This document shows positions 24,001 through 35,588 of a stretch of DNA of 64,000 nt, one piece after another. The stretch's first letter is position 1, and every line of letters starts with the position of its first letter. The notes below the pieces were generated by a model. It saw only the letters and a list, made by a program, of their open reading frames with translations, had not been told where the DNA came from and ran no database searches. Position numbers and translations under genes: made by a program. The stretch is from Pelodera strongyloides (taxonomy: Eukaryota; Nematoda; Chromadorea; Rhabditida; Rhabditidae), in contig JAANDG010000060.1 in the NCBI GenBank assembly GCA_036852015.1, forward strand, positions 248,001-312,000, read 5' to 3'.

Positions 24001-24378
24001 TGTCGTGTGAAATCAGCCACGAATCCTACGCTGGAATCCCCCATAATGAGGTCCACCCATTTTCGCGTGGCCCCAGATGACGTCAGCAACGGTACGGTAG
24101 TAGTACCTCAAGCCCAGTTACCCTTCCTCCCCATGAACTCTGGTGTTCCAACATTATTAGGTCCCAATGCCCAGTTGGCGTTTCCCTTAAGACCCGTAGA
24201 GTATAACCTGGCACCAAGTTTTCCGGCCCTCAGTGTTAGTAATGACTTAGGAAACCAAATAGCCAGCTTGCAATCAGTTCTTTCCACGACTTTGTACGCT
24301 TTAAATGCTCAGCTAAGCGCACATGGTAGAAGCTCTTTACTTAATGGTGTAGCAGAGTGTTCTAACCCACCACGTTAA
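21099..24378 (+). CDS. Transcription factor with two DM (Doublesex/MAB-3) zinc-finger domains
   Basis: DM proteins bind DNA through an intertwined zinc module and control sexual differentiation. Exons are 21099-21203, 21616-21714, 22189-22260, 22467-22557, 23301-23347 and 23872-24378. All phases match, giving about 306 residues. DM1 (residues about 7-60) reads RKCLPCGQHGVKVLKKRHSC, PYANCECEK, then CAIIRNRRAIMNRQIKVRRT. DM2 (about 74-110) reads YLCQRCKNHGIIQIRK, then NHRVCRFTNCACDQCKLM. After a basic KRKRCGERQ stretch, the last exon encodes a Ser/Pro/Leu-rich tail without known domain and ends TAA at 24378. Two DM domains in one protein is the MAB-3/DMD-3 arrangement of nematodes. DM1 has Pro where CxRC usually has Arg. 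The ATG follows a TTGCCTAG acceptor by seven bases; an earlier exon cannot be excluded. Introns carry palindromic elements. Confidence 0.9.
21344..21516. mobile_element. Near-perfect palindrome, family P2, copy 1 (DM intron 1)
   Basis: TTTAAAGCGAAATGCCAGCC, then TTTGGAAAATTTGCATATGA and CAAATCCTATGTATCCTATG, mirrored on the right to CATTTCGCTTTAAA. The loop is short. Copy 2 lies at 52716-52892. Confidence 0.9.
21511..21602. mobile_element. Short P3 element abutting P2
   Basis: Begins TTTAAAGCGAAATACCTGCC, GGTTTTTGAAAC and ends ATTCGCTTTAAA. It shares its left TTTAAA with the right end of the P2 palindrome, as if one inserted into the terminus of the other. Confidence 0.65.
21813..22137. mobile_element. 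Palindromic element, family P4 (DM intron 2)
   Basis: Left arm GATTTGTTCATAATTAATAT ... GGTTGAAAC-type sequence is mirrored on the right, ending ATTATGAACAAATC. The arms include TTCACCACCGTG / CACGGTGGTGAA and GTACGGAAAAA / TTTTTCCGTAC. Single copy in this window. Confidence 0.85.
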
Positions 24379-24425
24379 TAGTTCAACCGATAAAATGTTG
24401 ACGTACTCAAATTACTTATCACATG

Positions 24426-24559
24426 TTTAAAGCGAAATAGCGGCCGGTTTTTGAAACACATCGAGTACACCAGCATTCTTATGCAAATATACAAATGAAC
24501 AAAAATTTGAAGAAAAAAAATCGAGCTAAATTCGAAACCGGCCGGTACTTCGCTTTAAA
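24426..24559. mobile_element. P3 MITE copy, short
   Basis: TTTAAAGCGAAATAGCGGCC, GGTTTTTGAAACACATC at left; CCGGCCGGTACTTCGCTTTA at right. Only 134 bp. Lies just after the DM gene stop, possibly in its 3' UTR. Confidence 0.85.
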
Positions 24560-25085
24560 GAGGGATGGGATCACTATAAATTAGCGTGTTTTTTTTTATT
24601 AATCGAAATAGCTAGAAACCCTCGGGACAAAAACCACCATCTTTCGATAAAAAGAAAGAAATTGTACACTCAGATCTCGTGCGCCTCCTCTTTTAAGTAC
24701 AACCCGCAGAATTATTATATTGTAAATAATACGTAGTCATCCGATTTTCGCGGCTCTAGTCTTATTATTTATTAGCTCTTGTTTTCAGATTCAACGCTCA
24801 TATCATTTTCCATATGTGATCTCTGTACAATTTGATGCTCATTTTTTGCTACTTAACATATTTGACATCAGGTTATGGTAGCAGTTACTTTTGCATTGGC
24901 TGATATATTTTCTCCTACTAATTTTGAATAGCTCTTAGAAATAGCTCTCTCACTCTGCCTATTCAATGCATATATATCTGTTTTACTTATCTGTATTATC
25001 TGGATATTTTATATTCATTTACGGATTTACGTTACACTATTACACACGGTTGTTCACTTGCAAACCACCCCCACAAGCGTTGTTG

Positions 25086-25446
25086 TTAAAGGGATCGGCT
25101 CACCTCAAATCGTGTCTGTTTTTTCTGTTTCTTTATTTTCTATAAGGGATAATAAAAATTTGGAATACAAAAAGTAGTGTTATATTTCAATACTCACGAA
25201 GATATTAGGTGATAAAGTGGTGGATCGATCGGCCTGAACTGAAAAAGTGTTAATTGTCCCATACAAACAAGGCAGGACAATTACACTTTTTCATTTCGGG
25301 CCGATCGATCCACCACTTTATCACCTAATATCTTCGTGAGTATTGAAATATAACACTACTTTTTGTATTCCAAATTTTTATTATCCCTTATAGAAAATAA
25401 AGAAACAAAAAAACAGACACGATTTGAGGTGAGCCGATCCCTTTAA
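25086..25446. mobile_element. Near-perfect 360-bp palindrome, family P5
   Basis: Left end TTAAAGGGATCGGCTCACCT, right end AGGTGAGCCGATCCCTTTAA. The arms match almost base for base, including ACTTTATCACCTAATATCTT on the right, with a short loop around CCCATACAAACAAGG. Confidence 0.92.
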
Positions 25447-25543
25447 AGCGGTGCAGCACGTGGTAACGAAACGTATGCTGGACCATCGCTGTTGCAAATT
25501 TCTGTGCTAAATATGGGCTTGTGGTCAGCGGTTTCGTCCTTAC

Positions 25544-25627
25544 CTTTCCACTATTTTGCGTGGAAACGGAGTGCACCTTCTGCTTTTGCTTATTGTGTTC
25601 GGGTACTCCCCAATCCATATTATTCAT
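25544..25627 (-). CDS. Candidate first exon, gene unidentified
   Basis: Minus-strand ATG at 25627 opens a frame MNNMDWGVPEHNKQKQKVHS plus VSTQNSGK and ends at a good donor (AAAG/GTAAGG). The polar, Gln/Lys-rich start looks coding. No following exon was found; the downstream side is the P5 palindrome and the tail of the DM gene. May be a relic. Confidence 0.28.
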
Positions 25628-27776
25628 CCATATAATTCTAAAATATAATTATTTATATTAAATATATTAGTGCAATTCAATTTACTCACAGCTTTCACCG
25701 TTAGTACAAGTATCTGGCCGAAATTGCACAAACCGTGATACTTGGTAACTATGGAGATTTTGTCTCGCTTCTCGCTCTTCTCAAGTCCTAAAGTCTACAA
25801 CACCCTCGCCACTGGGAGTCGCCTACAGCACCCTTAGCCACTAAAGAACAAAACTGTCTGTAGTACAAAATCCATTACGTAACTCTTCCCCTACATGAAC
25901 CTTAAACTGCGTACCGTAAAACGTGACGATACGTGTACATGTTGCTGTTGCAGGACTACCAATAAGATTATGGTGTCACACAGTCAGTAGATCACAGTTC
26001 CGCATCCGCAGGTCGATGTCGATTCTATAATACCATAATTTAGTTGATTCAACATCAGCTAGCGCACCTAAACCTAAACACGATCTAGTGTGGAACAGTT
26101 TCTATTAGCTCACCTTACTATTCCGTTCATGCTCCTTTTTCCTAATTAATTACAATCATTTTCATCACAAATATTTTGCACGCAGTCCTCAATTGGAGCG
26201 AAGGGTTCTAAAATGTTTATTTATATGGTTAAATCGAGACTTATTTATACCCCCCCCCCCCCTCAAGAAAGACGCAAGTGCAGATATCAACAACACACAC
26301 AGGCATATGTGAATGATGACGCGCTTGGACATTATTGGATTATCCTAGATAAACAGATTACTATAAACAGGATATATTTTTGTGGTGAAATAATGAAGCT
26401 TCAGGTATAAAACAGTAATCGCGTACACCTACACCAACTTCTTAATTCATTTCTAAAATGTCTACAACAGTGGCATACTGTAATGATTTCAAACGGTGTG
26501 TCTCTAAATCTAAATTTTTAAAGTAAACTGTGTACCTCGCTGTTCACCAACCACTACTTAGACTACTGTACTTATAACATACTCACCCCGAAGTTCACGA
26601 CTTATTTGTTCGAAGTTCGAACTTCTTTCGCATCCAATAGTGAATAGTAATCCGCTGTCCAACAAAGTTTGCGTAGCAACTGAAAAAGAAGACTATGCAT
26701 TGATGTATATTTCACAGTCAGTAATGTACACTAACACAAAAACATGAATTAATCAATTGTGACTTCTAATAAAATGAACAGAGACGAACCTTAATATAAG
26801 GGGAGGTATACTTCGGTGCTTGGGTCCGCTGCGTAGATGTACTATACCAGTTGACATCTAAGACATCGGCAGCAGCCACGTATCGCATCAAAAGGAGAGA
26901 CGAACAATGAATAAAAATAACTGCGCACGGATGATAATGCTATGCTCCGCCCCCTTTTTCGGTGGTGTGTTTTCGGCTTGTTTTGTAGTGGTAAACAACA
27001 TGCACGGTGCATTACGAAAAGTGACTCAAATCCACCCCATGGCTCCTAATTGTCAATAAGTTACTTAATCTGAATAAACCCATAATGTTCTAATTATTTA
27101 GCAACTTTGCAATTACCCTAAGCGTATTTCTTAAGGGGTAAACAAGGAAGTAGCGTAATTCTTGGCCCCGCCCCTTTTCGGAACCGAAACTATTGCGAAA
27201 CGCGTGCAGCATTTGATCAATTTCATTTCTAAGGGTAAACAGGTGCACTTAATCGTCAACATGGGCATATAGTGTGGGAAGTGAAGAGAACTTGGGTGGT
27301 TAGTTTGTTGGGCCATGGGTTTGTTATAATTAGTGAATTTGGTCGTAGGACTACGATAATTTTCGTAGGAATCATTGAAGGAAAAAGAGACCAAGAAAAT
27401 TGTGATAATAATGGGTGACTGTATTTACTAATTAGAACTAGCCATAATTAGCTTCTTGTGTAGTGGAACTTCTTGAGCTTATTGAGCCATGGGTTTGTTA
27501 TACTTAGTAATTTGAACGTAGGGGTACGGTATCCGCCAATATTTCGCAGGAATGATTGAAGGAACAAGGGACCATGACAAGAACTAGCCATAATTAGTTT
27601 CTTGTGCTGTGGATCTTCTTCTTCTTGTGCAATGGATTTCTTAAGTACTGCAGTATTACATAATGAGCTAATTGATGAGTGACCCGAGCCTTGCCGATCA
27701 ATTGCGAGTTACTGTATGCTAATTAGAACTTAGCTATTAGCTTATTGGGCTATGAATTCCTTACAACGAAACTCAA
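25628..27776. other. TE-rich intergenic stretch
   Basis: No gene recognised. Contains a C tract at about 26251-26262 and repeated AATTAGCTTCTTGTG / GGGCCATGGGTTTGTTATA-type motifs (about 27310, 27485, 27590) marking local duplication. Confidence 0.45.
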
Positions 27777-28278
27777 GAGTTGCGCGCGGCAACAGTTTGG
27801 GGGTGCCCGCAAAAGAATTTGATGCGCGCCGCAAAAGTTTTTTCCCTCCCACCGGTTGCCGTTTTGGTGCGGGAAACACCCCCAACCCGTTGCCGAAAAG
27901 GTGCGGAAACGGTGCGGGAAAAGTAGCAACTGCAAAAAGAAAGCAGCGTGTTGGATTCGAACCCTACGCTCTTGTTAGATACTTTCTATGAACAGCGCCT
28001 TAGACCACTCGGACAAAGAACACGTGTGAGATCTGTACTTGCGGAAAATTATTAGTACAACAACTGCACTCACGGCAGATCCTCCGAGCGGTTTCAAAAA
28101 CGTTGCCGAAAAGGTGCGGAAATGGTGCGGGGCGCAACTTGCGCGCCGCACCATTTCCGCACCTTTTCCGCACCTTTTCGGGAAACACTTTGCGCGCCAT
28201 TTATGTTCGGCGCGCATTTTGCCCCATTTTGTTTCCAGGCGCGCATTTTGTGTCCCGGAATGGTGCGGCGCGCAACTC
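27777..28278. mobile_element. Terminal-inverted-repeat element with tRNA-like block, copy 1
   Basis: Starts GAGTTGCGCGCGGCAACAGT and ends GCGGCGCGCAACTC, so the termini are inverted over about 11 bases. The interior is built from GGTGCGGAAA / TTTCCGCACC modules pointing both ways and a tRNA-like segment at 27943-28016. GC-rich compared with its surroundings. Copy 2 is about 800 bp downstream. Confidence 0.8.
27943..28016 (-). pseudogene. tRNA-derived block (type II, Ser/Leu-like)
   Basis: On the minus strand TGTCCGAGTGGTCTAAGGC resembles a pol III A box of a Ser/Leu tRNA and GGTTCGAATCC is a perfect B box, about 52 bases later. The acceptor and anticodon stems do not pair, so it is not an intact tRNA gene; a tRNA-derived promoter module is more likely. 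Confidence 0.55.
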
Positions 28279-28576
28279 AACGGGTCTCAGTGTATAGTAG
28301 GGTAGGGCACTGTGCGCTAAATTTCTGCGTGATTGTTACCTCACACCAAGTCGATCGTGAGTTACTGTACGATATTTAGAATTACATTATTATGGAGCTG
28401 TGGCACGTGGATTCTTTATACAAAGTACTGCATATCGGACTATTATTTCTCGTGGGTCGTGAATTACTGTATGCTAATTAGAACTTGGCAATTAGCTTCT
28501 TGGGCTGTGGATTCTTGTACAGTAGTGGACAAAATTTCTATTTGGATTTGGATTTGCTGAGTGCAACGAAACTCAA

Positions 28577-29079
28577 GAGTTGCGCGCGGCAACAGTTTGG
28601 GGGTGTTTCCCGCAAAAGAATTTGATGCGCGCCGCAAAAGTTTTTCCACCGACTCTGGTTGCCGTTTTGGTGCGGGAAACACCCCCAAACCGTTGCCGAA
28701 AAGGTGCGGAAACGGTGCGGGAAAAGTAGCAACTGCAAAAAGAAAGCAGCGTGTTGGATTCGAACCCTACACTCTTGTTAGATACTTTCCCTGAACAGCG
28801 CCTTAGACCACTCGTACACAACACATGTGGGACCTGTGCTTGCGGAAAAATATTAGTACAACAACTGCACTTACGGCAGATCCTCCGAGCGCTTTCAAAA
28901 ACGTTGCCGAAAAGGTGCGGAAATGTTGCGGGGCGCAAGTTGCGCGCCGCACCATTTCCGCACCGTTTCCGCACCTTTTCGGGAAACACTTTGCGCGCCA
29001 TTTCTATTCCGCGCGCATTTTGTTTCCCATTCCTTTGCGGCGCGCATTTTGTGTCCCGATATGGTGCGGCGCGCAACTC
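28577..29079. mobile_element. Terminal-inverted-repeat element with tRNA-like block, copy 2
   Basis: Same order of modules and same length (~503 bp) as copy 1, with scattered substitutions (for example TGTTTCCCGC for TGCCCGC near the left end). Flanking sequence between the copies (AATTAGCTTCTTGGGCTGTGG) also recurs, so the duplication is larger than the element. Confidence 0.8.
28746..28818 (-). pseudogene. tRNA-derived block, second copy
   Basis: Same A-box-like and B-box sequences (CGAGTGGTCTAAGGCG and GGGTTCGAATCC) as the copy at 27943, with the same spacing and similar broken stems. Part of the duplicated element. Confidence 0.55.
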
Positions 29080-30235
29080 TTCGGCTCTCAGTGTGGGCTC
29101 AAATAATTTGTGAGTTACCGTACCATATCCTAGTTAGAATATATATACCATACCAATAATTTTTTTTTTGAAATATAGATATCTCATTTGAGATATCTCA
29201 TAGCATTGCATACGCTACACATTACTATTTCGATATATATTTGTTACACGCTACAAAGTGGTGTTTGGCCCTTCAAGAGGCCATATTCGAACGGTCTATT
29301 TTAAACTTCAGATAGTATGATTAAGCCTGTCTATGTAATGTTTTACGAAATAGTTTTCATAATATTTAAATCGCACTCGCTTATTCAAATTTCACTTGTG
29401 AAACATTGCGTCTTGGGGGGTGGGGCCATTATGTTCGAATTTTGTATTGTAATGCCTCGGGCTACCAACCTACCATTGTTGATGGAGGGTAATTTCTCAT
29501 AATCAATATGCAAGTAACGTGTCTTTGTGACTAACTGGGCAATTACAATTGTTTGGCAATTGAAGGAGAGGGCGCCAATCAATCACGTCACAAAATATCT
29601 TTTCAGTTTGTGCTCCTCGAGTGCAGTGCCGAGTATTCATATTGATCGTATTGTTTTCTATCTTTCGATTCACATTTGTTGGCTGGCAATGCGTGTTCAT
29701 CTTCGTTCGCCCTTGTTTTTCTGCTTGTTTCGTTAATGATCAATTATCACTCATTATATTCATACTTCATACTAGTGATTCATCCGTTTCTTCTAAAACC
29801 TGGAAGCTTACCGCTCTATGGAATTGGCGTAAGTAGCAGGTATCTTAGTGGTTCAAGTGAGTGCTACGCTACGCTGTCCTTGACGCATATAACGACATCC
29901 ATAATCAGTAATGATTTCATCATTCTAGACATTGTGTGATGATTCTTGCGACAGTTAAATTCTATAGTATCGCACTGTATAGTACCTCCAGTATACTTCT
30001 CTATTGCAACTAGTATCTTATGCGTACTTAACTTAAACGCTTATTTCATCACCTAAGGTTTTATTCGGATGTTGGAAGTTTTGAAATATTTTGCATCTTT
30101 ACTTGATTGCATTTTCTGATTTCGTCGGGTTTTGCGTAAGGTTTTTCAATCTTCGTCCACAACTACTTTGATTCTTTTTAACAATTATCATAAATTCAGA
30201 ATCGTTTTATTCTAACTTCCTTTAATATTTTCAGA
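29080..30235. other. Upstream flank of the cysteine-rich gene
   Basis: AT-rich. Has an inverted GATATCTCA/TGAGATATC pair at about 29178. No coding exons recognised. Ends in TTTTCAG at 30234, the probable trans-splice or splice acceptor for the next gene. Confidence 0.45.
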
Positions 30236-33200
30236 ATGTTGGTCCACTCATTCCTCCTTTTGCTATTTTGTTCATGTCTCGGTCAGGCAGAAATGGTCAA
30301 GGCAAATAACATGGGATCGGCGAAGACTACCGACTTTCTAAGCGGAATCCTTGGTGGGGAATTCATTCTACAGTATTCATCAGTTATACAGTATTCATCA
30401 TTACAGTAATCTCGAGCATCATAGAATCCGGAGTCCTTGCGAATTTGAGTCAGTACTGTACATTTGAGTTGACCATTGGAGTAAACTAGTTCATTACAGT
30501 ATATCAGAACTTTCGAGAAAGAAAAGTGTTACCATGCAATTATGCTTGAAGAGATGTGTCGTTTCCTCTTAAAAATATGCATTTATTTCTTGACTTGATA
30601 GATCAGATGCAAGAAGAGAGAGATAGACAGAGAGAGAGAGAGAGAGCATTGCATGGGTGAGCATAAGTAGCCCAATGTTACCATATTCACAACATATGCT
30701 TGGTGACTTTTTCTGATACCGTATCCATTTTAGCTGGCCTTTCCGGAGAAAGTCTAAATCTCCACCGTCTCACTGAATCCCTGAGTGTCCCTGCTTGTGT
30801 CCGTCACTGTCTTCCCTCTCTCAGTACTGCATACTCACTGATCACCAACATTTCTGACCAAACCACTATGAAGAATTTGTGCGGGTGTGTTTTTTTGTTT
30901 ATCCTAACAATACATTTTATTCATTACCATTAGAACTTCGAACCCGATGGCCGGCGCGTGTATGCCCAGTCTCGCAGGCCTGTGATAACCGTTACTCGTA
31001 TTTGTTAGTGATATATTGCTTCCAGTGAGGTCAAGAATATGCAAACTTGTGCTCTGAGAATTGGTTGTGATGTTCAGCTACTGAATGCTGCCGTTGGTGC
31101 ATTCAAATTCTTATGCATGGACAATTTGGAAGGTTTGTTTTTATTCGGAGATAGGTGTGGTTAAAGCGGCTTGAAGCGTGGTTTGTGAATGTGTTCTGGA
31201 TCTGCGTTCCGTCTAATTACTTGGAAGCAGTTTACCATCGGAATTCATCCGTACTTTGCTAATTGCTCGGTGGTTCGTTACTTAATTGCTCTACTTTTCT
31301 AGCTATTCCGAGCGCTGTTGAGTGTGTGAAGAGCACTCTGCCCACCCTTCAGGAGAAGTGTGCTGTTGGTTGTGGGTTCTCTTCCGACGCCAAGGACAAG
31401 CTGCTCAATTCTACTAACGCCGTTGACGTCGACACTCTGTGCGGGTAGGTGGCAGAGCGAAACTTCGTAAAGCCGCCGCCAAAAAGTGGTACGCCAGTGC
31501 CAGGCGACCGGTGCCAGAAGGGTGCCAGAAGGCCGCCAAGTTTTCCCCGCGCATCCTTTTTGCTAGTTAGCACCACATGGAGTTTCACCAACCTTTGTCA
31601 TTTTCCACTCTTCCTGGTGTTTGTCAGTGAATTAGAAAGCAAAAGATGTATGAAATGTTGGACTCACTGCAAGCAAGGTTCAGTAAGACAACCCAAGTTT
31701 GTTCTTGAAGCCTTCATTTTGTACAAGCTGTGACAAGGTTGGCATTGAACCGTATTGTGTTTGCAAATCAACTTCTATTAACCGTTGTCTTCAGAATTCT
31801 GTAAAGGTTTTTTTCAGCTCCTCGGTATGTCTGCTGGAATGTGCACAGAAGCATATTCAAGTCGTTTGTGCTGTATCGGACAATTCAATCTTTGACGCCA
31901 TATTCACCGATCTATTTCAACAGGATAACGTAAGCGATATGCATAATACTGAACCGGTAGAAAAACAAGTCCGTGACCAAATCAACTGCGGTTTGTGATC
32001 CATAGATTCTGAGCCAAAGAACTCGGTCTAACATAACATGCTTGATAACTGCTTAATTTATTGATCGTAGGGCAAAAAATGAGGCACGACATCTGAATGA
32101 TTAAAGCACAACTCTCTGTTCTTGCGAACATCTATCTTCATGTACCTATAACCTAGCGTATTTCAGGGTTACGGTGGTGTGGGTGGTATTTTTGGTTGGA
32201 TTCTTCCCGAACAGTGCAATGATATATCAAAATTGGATAAGAAGGGCAGTTCTCTTCCTGTACTTGCACCTAGCCGACCACTCTCCGTGGGAAAGGTATG
32301 TTTGTGGATCAAAAAGACATTGCACGATGTTTTCCCATGTGTTAAATGCACCATTCTGCTTCGAAAATTGGACAGTTTGAATAATACATGGAAGCGTGCA
32401 GCGACTGCTCGATGTATGGCGTTTTAAGTATTCATCTCGTGTATATACACCTTTGAAAGTTTGCACCATTGATAATACTAGAAAGGCGGCACAGTTTATG
32501 CACGCTCGAAATAGTCCTGTGGCTAACAATTTTTTGGCTGTCTGTAGTAGTGCCAATCTACGGTCCACGTTGCAATACATCGAGACCCCCATTAAAGTAC
32601 ATCGTAATCAAAATGCTTATGTAGTGACTGAATACTTATTACTTACACTTGTAGGAAAATAAGGTTTTCCAAAACGACTTATGTAATTACTGGGTTACAC
32701 TTATCACGTTGACACTTTGACTACTTATGAAAATATAGGACTCATTTTCCGATTTTCAGCCCGTCTCGCACCTTAAATCAGCTTCTGAAGACACTGATTG
32801 GAAGAGCAACACCACTGAAACTACCATCATGGTACGGTAGAGTGTTCGACTTTCACTGAATACTGTATATCTGTATGGTTGTACTGTAACCGTTCTTCGT
32901 CAATACCGTAGTCTGATAAAGTAATTTGAGGCCACACGCAGAGTTCTATTATCTGCTTGTTATCGGTCTAACCTTGCCGTACCTTTACTTTTTAGGTGGA
33001 TGGAGAAGCTCGCACTCTACAATGTCAAATGTTGGACATGAACAGGCAACCCGTGGACATTCCCGATTTTATTCGACTCTACAAGATTATGAAGGTAGAT
33101 AGGATTCCATACCATAAGCCCGCCAGCGAGCCTACCACCGAATCACTTTCGGCATTTGCATTTTATCTGGCTTACGAGCAACTACGTCCGCGCTTCGCAT

Positions 33201-33880
33201 TTGGTACTCTCATAATTTAGGCGATACCAAAAATGCACCATAAATAAGTTGCATAATATGCGAAATATGTATTTATTCATCTTTCTTATTTCTTTTTTTC
33301 TTTAGGATGAGTTTGATCCAGTTCTCACCGATTTTTTGGAGCGTTCTGCCGCTGAAACGAGAGGAGTTTCCGATGGGATTGGCGAACCAATGGACGATTT
33401 GCCAGCGATGAGAGCACAACTGGAGAAATTGTACAAAGATGGTAAGGGTACTGTAGTCGTCATACAAAACCCTAAGGAACTTGTGATATAGGGGATTGTC
33501 AAAGTTAGTGATCGTGTACTGTAGTACCATGATGGCAAGGCCAGGGTAGGCTATAGTGGTGGTAAGTGAGGCATAAATGGTGAGCTACTGTGGTAGTAGC
33601 CGTGCAATATGGTAGGGTCTGAGAGTCATTTTTTGGTGAAAACATGCTTCGAGCAAGAGAGATACGTACCTTTGAAAGTAAGATGATAAGCTTTTCTCCT
33701 CGTTAGAGCTTTGGGATACTGTATTCTTGTCTTGAGTATCATTTTTTTTCAGTTACCGACGACAAGTTGGGAACTTGGAGAATGGAGGACTTGACGGTTC
33801 CTCTGAATGGAATCTCTCGACTTCTCAACTCATCGAACATTCTAATTCTAGTCATTGGTCTGGTTTGCTTCTACTTTTAG
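30236..33880 (+). CDS. Secreted/GPI-type cysteine-rich protein, unidentified family
   Basis: Exons are 30236-30353, 30734-30884, 31026-31132, 31303-31444, 31628-31682, 31795-31929, 32167-32295, 32760-32831, 32996-33094, 33306-33441 and 33753-33880. Every phase matches, giving about 423 residues. It starts with a signal peptide (MLVHSFLLLLFCSCLGQA) and ends with a hydrophobic tail (ILILVIGLVCFYF) and stop, as in GPI-anchored or tail-anchored surface proteins. The first half holds repeated Cys modules spaced like CVRHCLPSL...LCG, CALRIGC, CVKSTLP...CAVGCG...LCG and CMKCWTHC...CLLECAQ, two of them ending LCGE. The second half is polar (YGGVGGIFGWILPEQC, then Ser/Asp-rich). The ATG lies one base after TTTTCAG. 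Cysteine spacing recalls nematode-specific extracellular domains such as the chondroitin proteoglycan 4 family, but I cannot assign it. Confidence 0.82.
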
Positions 33881-34452
33881 AATGAAGGGTCGTAGATTTT
33901 ATTGGCTACCCAAGCCTTCGATAGAAACGTGACATTTATACTTACACTTTACACCGGTAACACTCTATCCTAATACTGACGATTGCTTTTCGTATCCTCT
34001 GTGAATTAATTGCTTTATTGAGGTTTGTCAAATATGTATGCTAACTGTCATATTCTGCAACCAGCTTTAACTCGAGTTTAACGATTAGATATTGCACTTT
34101 TTAATATTTTTAGAAATGTTGGGTAATTATAATGCTACAATCTAAACAATTACGTGTATATTCGTCCTGAGCCTTGTTTTTTAATTCGGGTTTTTAGTTT
34201 TGAGACACTGGATTTTTTTGTGATTCCCTAATTGTGATGCATGAAAATAATTGGAATTTCCAACTCTAACTTAACTAATAGTTTTAATGCTTGTAAATAA
34301 GATGTTTTATGTGAAAATGAAGACGTTTGATATTATATGAAGGTTTTTCTTTGTTGAATTGAAAAGTGCAAATGCAAAATTTTGTGAGGGGAGTACCTCT
34401 TGGGTTTGCACCCGTTTGCAGTGCAACCCTATAGCATTGCTTTATCCGGATC

Positions 34453-34606
34453 TTAAAGCGATATAACGGCCGGTTTTTGAAAAGTATTTGTGACAACTGC
34501 ATCGCTATATGTTGCAGGATTTATTAGACTAAAAATCGCGCATTATGACGAAGTGATTTGCATACACTACATGGGAATATAGCGTCCTGCATACGTTTCA
34601 AAAACT
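34453..34606. mobile_element. Degraded P3 MITE
   Basis: Left end TTAAAGCGATATAACGGCC, GGTTTTTGAAAAG is clear. The right end reaches only TACGTTTCAAAAACTT, without the terminal CGCTTTAA. Confidence 0.6.
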
Positions 34607-34921
34607 TATTGATGCACCAAAGTTGGGTAAATTCTTTATTCATTTGAAAGTTAGTTGTGATTCTTAGTGAACGTCGTCAGGTAAAATGTAAGAAAAGTTA
34701 GTTTAAGAGAGATAGGAAACATGCTGCACCGAGGTTTCAGCAGTACGCGAACGTTAGCAAAGGAAATGGAAAACATCCATTGTTTGTCAATAACAACTAC
34801 AACTTCGTGAGCACTATCAACATGTATGTCAAACAATTTTACCTGGATGAGAAATTTGCGTTCCAAGCAATGTTAATTTCAGCTCACTCGGGAGACATGC
34901 GCAAAGGCTCAAAGGATACAG

Positions 34922-35083
34922 TTAAAGCGAAATAGTAGCCGGTTTTTGAAACACATGAGTACACCTGCACTCGTATGCAGCTTGTGCAAAAGTCGTTCTA
35001 AATTCGAGCAACTTAGCATAAATACGTAAGAATTCAGTTGTTCACGATGCGTTTCAAAAACCGGCCGGTACTTCGCTCTAAAG
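34922..35083. mobile_element. P3 MITE copy
   Basis: TTAAAGCGAAATAGTAGCCG at left; GTTTCAAAAACCGGCCGGTA and CTTCGCTCTAAAG at right. Confidence 0.8.
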
Positions 35084-35098
35084 CAGTGTTGTACCTAC

Positions 35099-35223
35099 TT
35101 TGGGAAATTTGCATATGACACGCATTTTCTATGTATCCTAGTGGTGCCGGAAGCTTGCCGTAAGGGCACCAAATTGGCGTAGGGCACATAGGATATGTGT
35201 ATCATATGCAAATTTTCCAAACT
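35099..35223. mobile_element. Diverged P2 palindrome
   Basis: GGGAAATTTGCATATGACAC ... TATCATATGCAAATTTTCC with inner ATGTATCCTA / CACATAGGAT. The TTTAAAGCGAAAT ends are lost. It abuts the preceding P3 copy. Confidence 0.6.
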
Positions 35224-35577
35224 AGTACAGTACGACTTTAAAATTAACTCTGCAAATGATCGGAGTCAGATTGCAGAGTCATCCCTCAGTTGTAGAAAAC
35301 AGCGTTTGGTTCATTACAGGAACTTTGCTTTATCAGTATCAGCAGTAAAAAAACGAGGAAAGACAATTGAAAGTAACCTTTAATTGTACTTTCAATGCTT
35401 CATTTTCTTGATGTGTGAAGTGTCCTAGACGTTTTTGCCATTTCCTGCCGCTTTTCGTGCAGTTTTTTCCAAGGCCATCCCTGCAAGAACTGATTTCGTG
35501 ACGATATTTTCTTTGTGTTTCTTTGGCAAAACGTAATATGAGGTCCACGGACAAGTTGTCTTCCACCATGTCGGAGG

Positions 35578-35588
35578 GACTATATAAG
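35578..35588 (+). promoter_or_regulatory. TATA box of Gly-rich gene A
   Basis: GACTATATAAG, identical in the mirrored position upstream of gene D (42926-42916). About 400 bp before the ATG; the gap is a likely outron. Confidence 0.55.

Larger units (their letters stand above)
33881..35430. other. Downstream flank with MITE remnants
   Basis: No gene seen. Holds a degraded P3 element (34453-34606), a full P3 copy (34922-35083) and a diverged P2 copy (35099-35223). Confidence 0.45.

Noticed and set aside
31683..31700. ACCCAAGTTTG match to SL1
   Set aside because: Only 11 bases match, with no donor or leader start. Expected by chance at this length.
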